Origin: an uncultured Acidobacteriota bacterium
Lineage (GTDB): Bacteria > Acidobacteriota > JAAYUB01
Direction of reading: 5' to 3'
DNA length: 5,671 nt
NCBI GenBank assembly: GCA_937925645.1
Contig: CALAMB010000442.1
Coordinates: 1-5,671 of the forward strand
The notes under the pieces were generated by a model. The model saw only the letters and a list, made by a program, of their open reading frames with translations, ran no database searches and was not told the origin of the DNA. A program made the position numbers and the translations under genes. The first letter of the stretch is position 1; each line of letters begins with the position of its first letter. Of the stretch, positions 5,268 through 5,671 are shown one piece after another.

Positions 5268-5671
5268 ATGAATCAGAAACAGAAACAGGACCGGTACCGG
5301 CGCATCCGCGAACAACTGGCGGAGCTGTTCACCAAGACCGGCGACCCCGTCGCCCGGATGGCCACCGAGGTGGCGCTGCTCCATCACAAGATGCCCCATT
5401 ATTTCTGGACGGGCTTCTACCGTCTCGTGGACGGCGTGCTCACCGTGGGCCCGTACCAGGGGCCGCTGGCCTGCCAGGTGCTCCAGGCCCACACCGGCGT
5501 CTGCTGGGCGGGGATCGACCGCGGCGAGCCGGTGGTGGTGGCCGACGTGCACGCATTCCCCGGCCACATCGCCTGTGACTCCCGCTCGCGGTCGGAGATC
5601 GTCGTGCCGCTTCGCGACGCCGCGGGGCGCATCGTCGGCGTCCTCGACGTGGACAGCGACCAGCCAACCGC
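5268..5671 (+). CDS. msrC: Free methionine-(R)-sulfoxide reductase, GAF fold (3' end outside window)
   Basis: 134 complete codons of a GAF-domain protein; the 3' end runs off the window, with perhaps 15-20 residues missing. It matches fRMsr (MsrC/YebR), which reduces free methionine-(R)-sulfoxide in the cytosol using thioredoxin-type donors. Family landmarks are YFWTGFY (45-51), VGPYQGPLAC (60-69), GVCW (77-80), DVHAFPGHIACDSRSRSEIVVPL (93-115) and GVLDVDS (124-130). The three cysteines C69, C79 and C103 have spacings of 10 and 24 residues, the same as C84/C94/C118 of the Escherichia coli enzyme, so the catalytic and resolving set appears intact. The residue after C79 is Trp where the Escherichia coli form has Gly. 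The N-terminus (MNQKQKQDRYRRIREQLAELF) is a charged helix, somewhat shorter than in E. coli. It seems to have its own promoter and serves oxidative-damage repair rather than the upstream pathway. Confidence 0.9.
   Translation, partial: MNQKQKQDRYRRIREQLAELFTKTGDPVARMATEVALLHHKMPHYFWTGFYRLVDGVLTVGPYQGPLACQVLQAHTGVCWAGIDRGEPVVVADVHAFPGHIACDSRSRSEIVVPLRDAAGRIVGVLDVDSDQPT

Overview
The window is GC-rich (about 70% by eye) bacterial DNA with all genes on the + strand and almost no intergenic space. It reads as accessory metabolism from an anaerobic or facultative bacterium. The composition and the extended -10 style of the promoter-like sites would suit a group such as Acidobacteriota, but nothing here fixes the taxon.

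Region 1 (1-2286) is a tightly packed run: the 3' end of a YgeW-type carbamoyltransferase, a 486-residue fold-type II PLP enzyme of a conserved but poorly characterised family, and a MocA/MobA-like nucleotidyltransferase starting at GTG. Gaps are 10 and 1 nt, and each ribosome binding site is inside or next to the preceding stop. In other bacteria ygeW and mocA belong to the yge/ygf-type loci with molybdenum hydroxylases (xanthine dehydrogenase type, often selenium-dependent) and purine breakdown. This run is therefore probably the end of such a catabolic operon, which continues to the left of the window.

Region 2 (2279-5209) begins with an extended -10 site overlapping the mocA stop codon. 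It holds an unrecognised polytopic membrane protein of 225 residues, a small P-loop NTPase resembling the THEP1 nucleoside-triphosphatase family that overlaps it by ATGA, and a 535-residue multi-spanning protein that looks like a GT-C glycosyltransferase. The membrane protein/NTPase pair is the least explained part and the best candidate for an undescribed module.

Region 3 (5190-5671) begins with a second copy of the same promoter-like element, again overlapping the end of the upstream gene. A strong hairpin follows, then a free methionine-(R)-sulfoxide reductase gene (msrC) cut off by the window end. No RNA genes, insertion sequences, CRISPR arrays or attachment sites were seen. Long open frames on the - strand are composition shadows of the real genes.
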